Made by a program: the position numbers and the translations under genes. Below, one piece after another: positions 6,116-6,764 of a stretch of DNA of 6,764 bases. This DNA comes from Syntrophomonas sp. (GTDB taxonomy: Bacteria > Bacillota > Syntrophomonadia > Syntrophomonadales > Syntrophomonadaceae). The stretch spans positions 1-6,764 of the forward strand of contig JAQVXF010000061.1 of assembly GCA_028709355.1 (NCBI GenBank), read 5' to 3'. A model generated the notes under the pieces. The model did not search any database, was not told the DNA's origin, and worked only from the letters and a program-made list of their open reading frames with translations. Within the stretch, counting starts at the first letter, position 1. Each line of letters starts with the position of its first letter.

Positions 6116-6764
6116 CGGCAGGCACCTCGAATTTATAGCCTAAACCCCGCACGGTCTTTATATAGTGAGGATTGTGGCTGTCCGCTTCGATCTTTTCACG
6201 CAGTTTGCTGATCTGCACATCCAGTACCCTGGTGCTGACGCTGTCATTGTAATCCCACAGCACCTGCAGCAGGTAGTCCCGTTTCAGGACGCGGCCTTGG
6301 TTGCGCAGCAACAATTCCAGCAATTCATATTCTTTCAGGGTCAACTCCAATCGCTGGCCGTCCTGGTAGATCTCATAGCGCTCCGGCTTGATCACGAAAC
6401 TGCCCACCGTTATCCAGGCCTCGTCGGATTCGGTCTCACCGGTCGCCCTCCGCCGGCGCAGCACCGCCTTGACCCGGGCGGTCAACTCCCGCACGCTGAA
6501 TGGTTTGGTGACATAATCGTCCGCTCCCAGTTCCAGCCCCAGTACCCGGTCGATCTCGTCGTCCCGGGCGGTGAGCATGATGATCGGGGTCAGGTTGTCG
6601 GCCCGGCGCAGTTCCCGGCAGATCTCCAGCCCGTCCTGGCCGGGCAGCATCAGGTCCAGGATGATCAGGTCGGGGTGCTCCTTCTGGATCAATTGCCAGG
6701 CCTCCGGGCCGCTATGGGCAGCCACGGTTTCAAAGCCCTCTTTGTTGAGATTGTAGGTTATCAA
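6108..6764 (-). CDS. phoP: PhoP (PhoB-type) response regulator, 5' end cut off by window edge
   Basis: An OmpR/PhoB-family response regulator; 218 residues are visible. The frame is open to the window edge, and the TTG at 6762-6764 is almost surely an internal Leu, since the first receiver strand and acidic pocket (about 12-18 residues) are missing. In visible numbering: phospho-acceptor D37 in LIILDLMLPGQDG, T65 in IIMLTARD, K87 in VTKPFSVREL; linker about 103-116; winged-helix DNA-binding domain about 117-215, with LTLKEYELLELLL, the recognition-helix region VSTRVLDVQISKLREKIE and the wing VRGLGYKF. It would bind direct-repeat sites, presumably the 11-bp-phased arrays before pstS and pstC. 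Naming as phoP rather than another OmpR-family member rests on context; phoB is an equally used name. Confidence 0.92.
   Translation of the reverse strand: MITYNLNKEGFETVAAHSGPEAWQLIQKEHPDLIILDLMLPGQDGLEICRELRRADNLTPIIMLTARDDEIDRVLGLELGADDYVTKPFSVRELTARVKAVLRRRRATGETESDEAWITVGSFVIKPERYEIYQDGQRLELTLKEYELLELLLRNQGRVLKRDYLLQVLWDYNDSVSTRVLDVQISKLREKIEADSHNPHYIKTVRGLGYKFEVPADV

Noticed and set aside
6762..6764. TTG at the window edge as the phoP start codon
   Set aside because: The receiver domain would lack its first strand and acidic pocket; the frame simply continues beyond the window.

Overview
The window is one contiguous phosphate-starvation locus with every gene on the minus strand. Read in the direction of transcription (high to low coordinates) the order is phoP (5' end cut off), phoR, pstS, pstC, pstA, pstB, phoU (3' end cut off). 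It encodes a two-component sensor pair, the high-affinity PstSCAB phosphate ABC importer and the PhoU regulator. I see no mobile element, RNA gene, CRISPR array or foreign-looking gene.

The organism is most likely a moderately GC-rich Firmicute of clostridial type. PstS is a lipoprotein with a Cys lipobox. The ribosome binding sites are strong (AGGAGG, GGAGGT, GGGAGG). PhoR has a large extracytoplasmic domain of the Bacillus kind. The candidate PhoP sites are TTTACA/TTAACC-type direct repeats, like the TTAACA-type Pho boxes of Gram-positives, not E. coli pho boxes. This is inference; genus cannot be fixed from the sequence.

Layout: phoP and phoR overlap by 8 bp (6108-6115). A 119-bp gap (4209-4327) holds a six-unit, 11-bp-phased repeat array and candidate promoters for pstS. 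A 212-bp gap (3130-3341) after pstS holds, in transcript order, a GC-rich hairpin, an AT-rich inverted repeat, a second six-unit 11-bp-phased array, a candidate promoter, and a leader with a segment complementary to the pstC ribosome binding site. pstC and pstA overlap by 14 bp, pstA and pstB are 14 bp apart, and pstB and phoU are 33 bp apart.

How it works together (family knowledge): PstS captures phosphate outside the membrane, PstC/PstA form the channel, PstB hydrolyses ATP, PhoU links transporter state to signalling, and PhoR phosphorylates PhoP, which would then bind the two arrays and raise pst expression. The locus thus looks like a closed feedback circuit. The protein content is conventional. 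The most noteworthy part is the regulatory DNA: two arrays with the same geometry, one before pstS and one before pstCAB-phoU, the second placed just after a probable pstS attenuator. I found no evidence for a wholly new system.
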